From positions 1 to 44,618 of the forward strand of contig JAITNL010000126.1 in the NCBI GenBank assembly GCA_031290495.1: a stretch of 44,618 nt of DNA. The letters run 5' to 3'. The notes beneath the pieces are model-generated. The model was given only the letters and a program-made list of their open reading frames with translations, did not search any database and had not been told where the DNA came from. Positions 44,503 through 44,618 of the stretch are shown here, piece by piece. The stretch's first letter is position 1, and each line of letters starts with the position of its first letter. Origin of the DNA: Accumulibacter sp. (GTDB lineage: Bacteria; Pseudomonadota; Gammaproteobacteria; Burkholderiales; Rhodocyclaceae). A program made the translations under genes and the position numbers.

Positions 44503-44618
44503 GTACCTAGTTGCATAAATCACTAACTGTATTTTTTGGGATTTTTTGATAGACAACAGACTTTGTCCATTCGAATGGAGTCGCTTGTTGATTATGGGCG
44601 CGAGTAAAGGCATCGATG
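44503..44618. mobile_element. probable insertion-sequence end truncating cas3
   Basis: At about 44503 the cas3 frame changes abruptly to AT-rich sequence (TAGTTGCATAAATCACTAAC and a T-rich stretch) with a CCATTCGAATGG palindrome, and it continues beyond the window. It looks like the left end of an inserted element. No transposase is visible inside the window. Confidence 0.45.

Noticed and set aside
42102-44618. CRISPR array near cas3
   Set aside because: No regularly spaced 28-37-base repeats can be seen on either strand in the window.

Overview
The window looks like a chromosomal segment of a betaproteobacterium, most likely a member of the Rhodocyclales. The evidence is the GC-rich coding sequence, the ilvB-ilvN-ilvC-psd order, the RstA/RstB-type pair, the PCMT-TolC pair, sigma-54-driven type IV pilin, and rquA for rhodoquinone synthesis. 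The genus cannot be fixed from sequence reading alone. Most of the window is ordinary core genome with several accessory patches.

Left end (1-2740, minus strand): a small locus with a DUF5610-like gene, an exported 148-aa protein and a 274-aa protein of unknown function. The DUF5610-like gene has a near-consensus sigma-28 (flagellar) promoter. A related promoter precedes the 274-aa gene and a decayed second copy lies at the window edge, so part of the locus has been tandemly duplicated and is eroding.

2780-8190 (minus): YihY-family membrane protein, psd, a BOF-domain exported protein, and the branched-chain amino acid genes ilvC, ilvN and ilvB. 8583-16000: a hybrid histidine kinase, rlmB (convergent), then a probable three-gene minus-strand group of gamma-glutamyl/antiporter genes (YbdK-type ligase, CPA2 antiporter, class-I-amidotransferase-type gamma-glutamyl hydrolase). 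15974-19789 holds a very long methyltransferase/glycosyltransferase fusion.

20074-23830: a pilin locus. A canonical sigma-54 promoter drives a type IV pilin; a second pilin follows, then two separate copies of only the pilin 3' end. Interleaved with these are a HigB/HigA toxin-antitoxin pair, a possible 37-aa membrane peptide, two unknown genes, and a second, broken higB copy that forms a direct repeat of about 300 bp. The array ends at tRNA-Ala(GGC). This modular, repeat-rich arrangement is the most unusual part of the window.

24423-36836: a DUF486-type protein, TolC-family outer membrane protein and PCMT-family protein, a small membrane protein, RstA/RstB two-component system, OafA-type acyltransferase with SGNH-like tail, rquA and a small membrane protein upstream of it, AlkA-type DNA glycosylase, ppiD and tRNA-Asp(GTC). 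37053-42101: an OprD/chitoporin-like porin translationally coupled to a PTS-EIIC/EAL fusion, which suggests a sugar-responsive cyclic-di-GMP phosphodiesterase, and then aroC. The right end (42160-44618) is decayed: an IS630 transposase remnant and a cas3 pseudogene with a stop codon, a frameshift, an altered Walker A lysine and a truncated end. No CRISPR array is visible.
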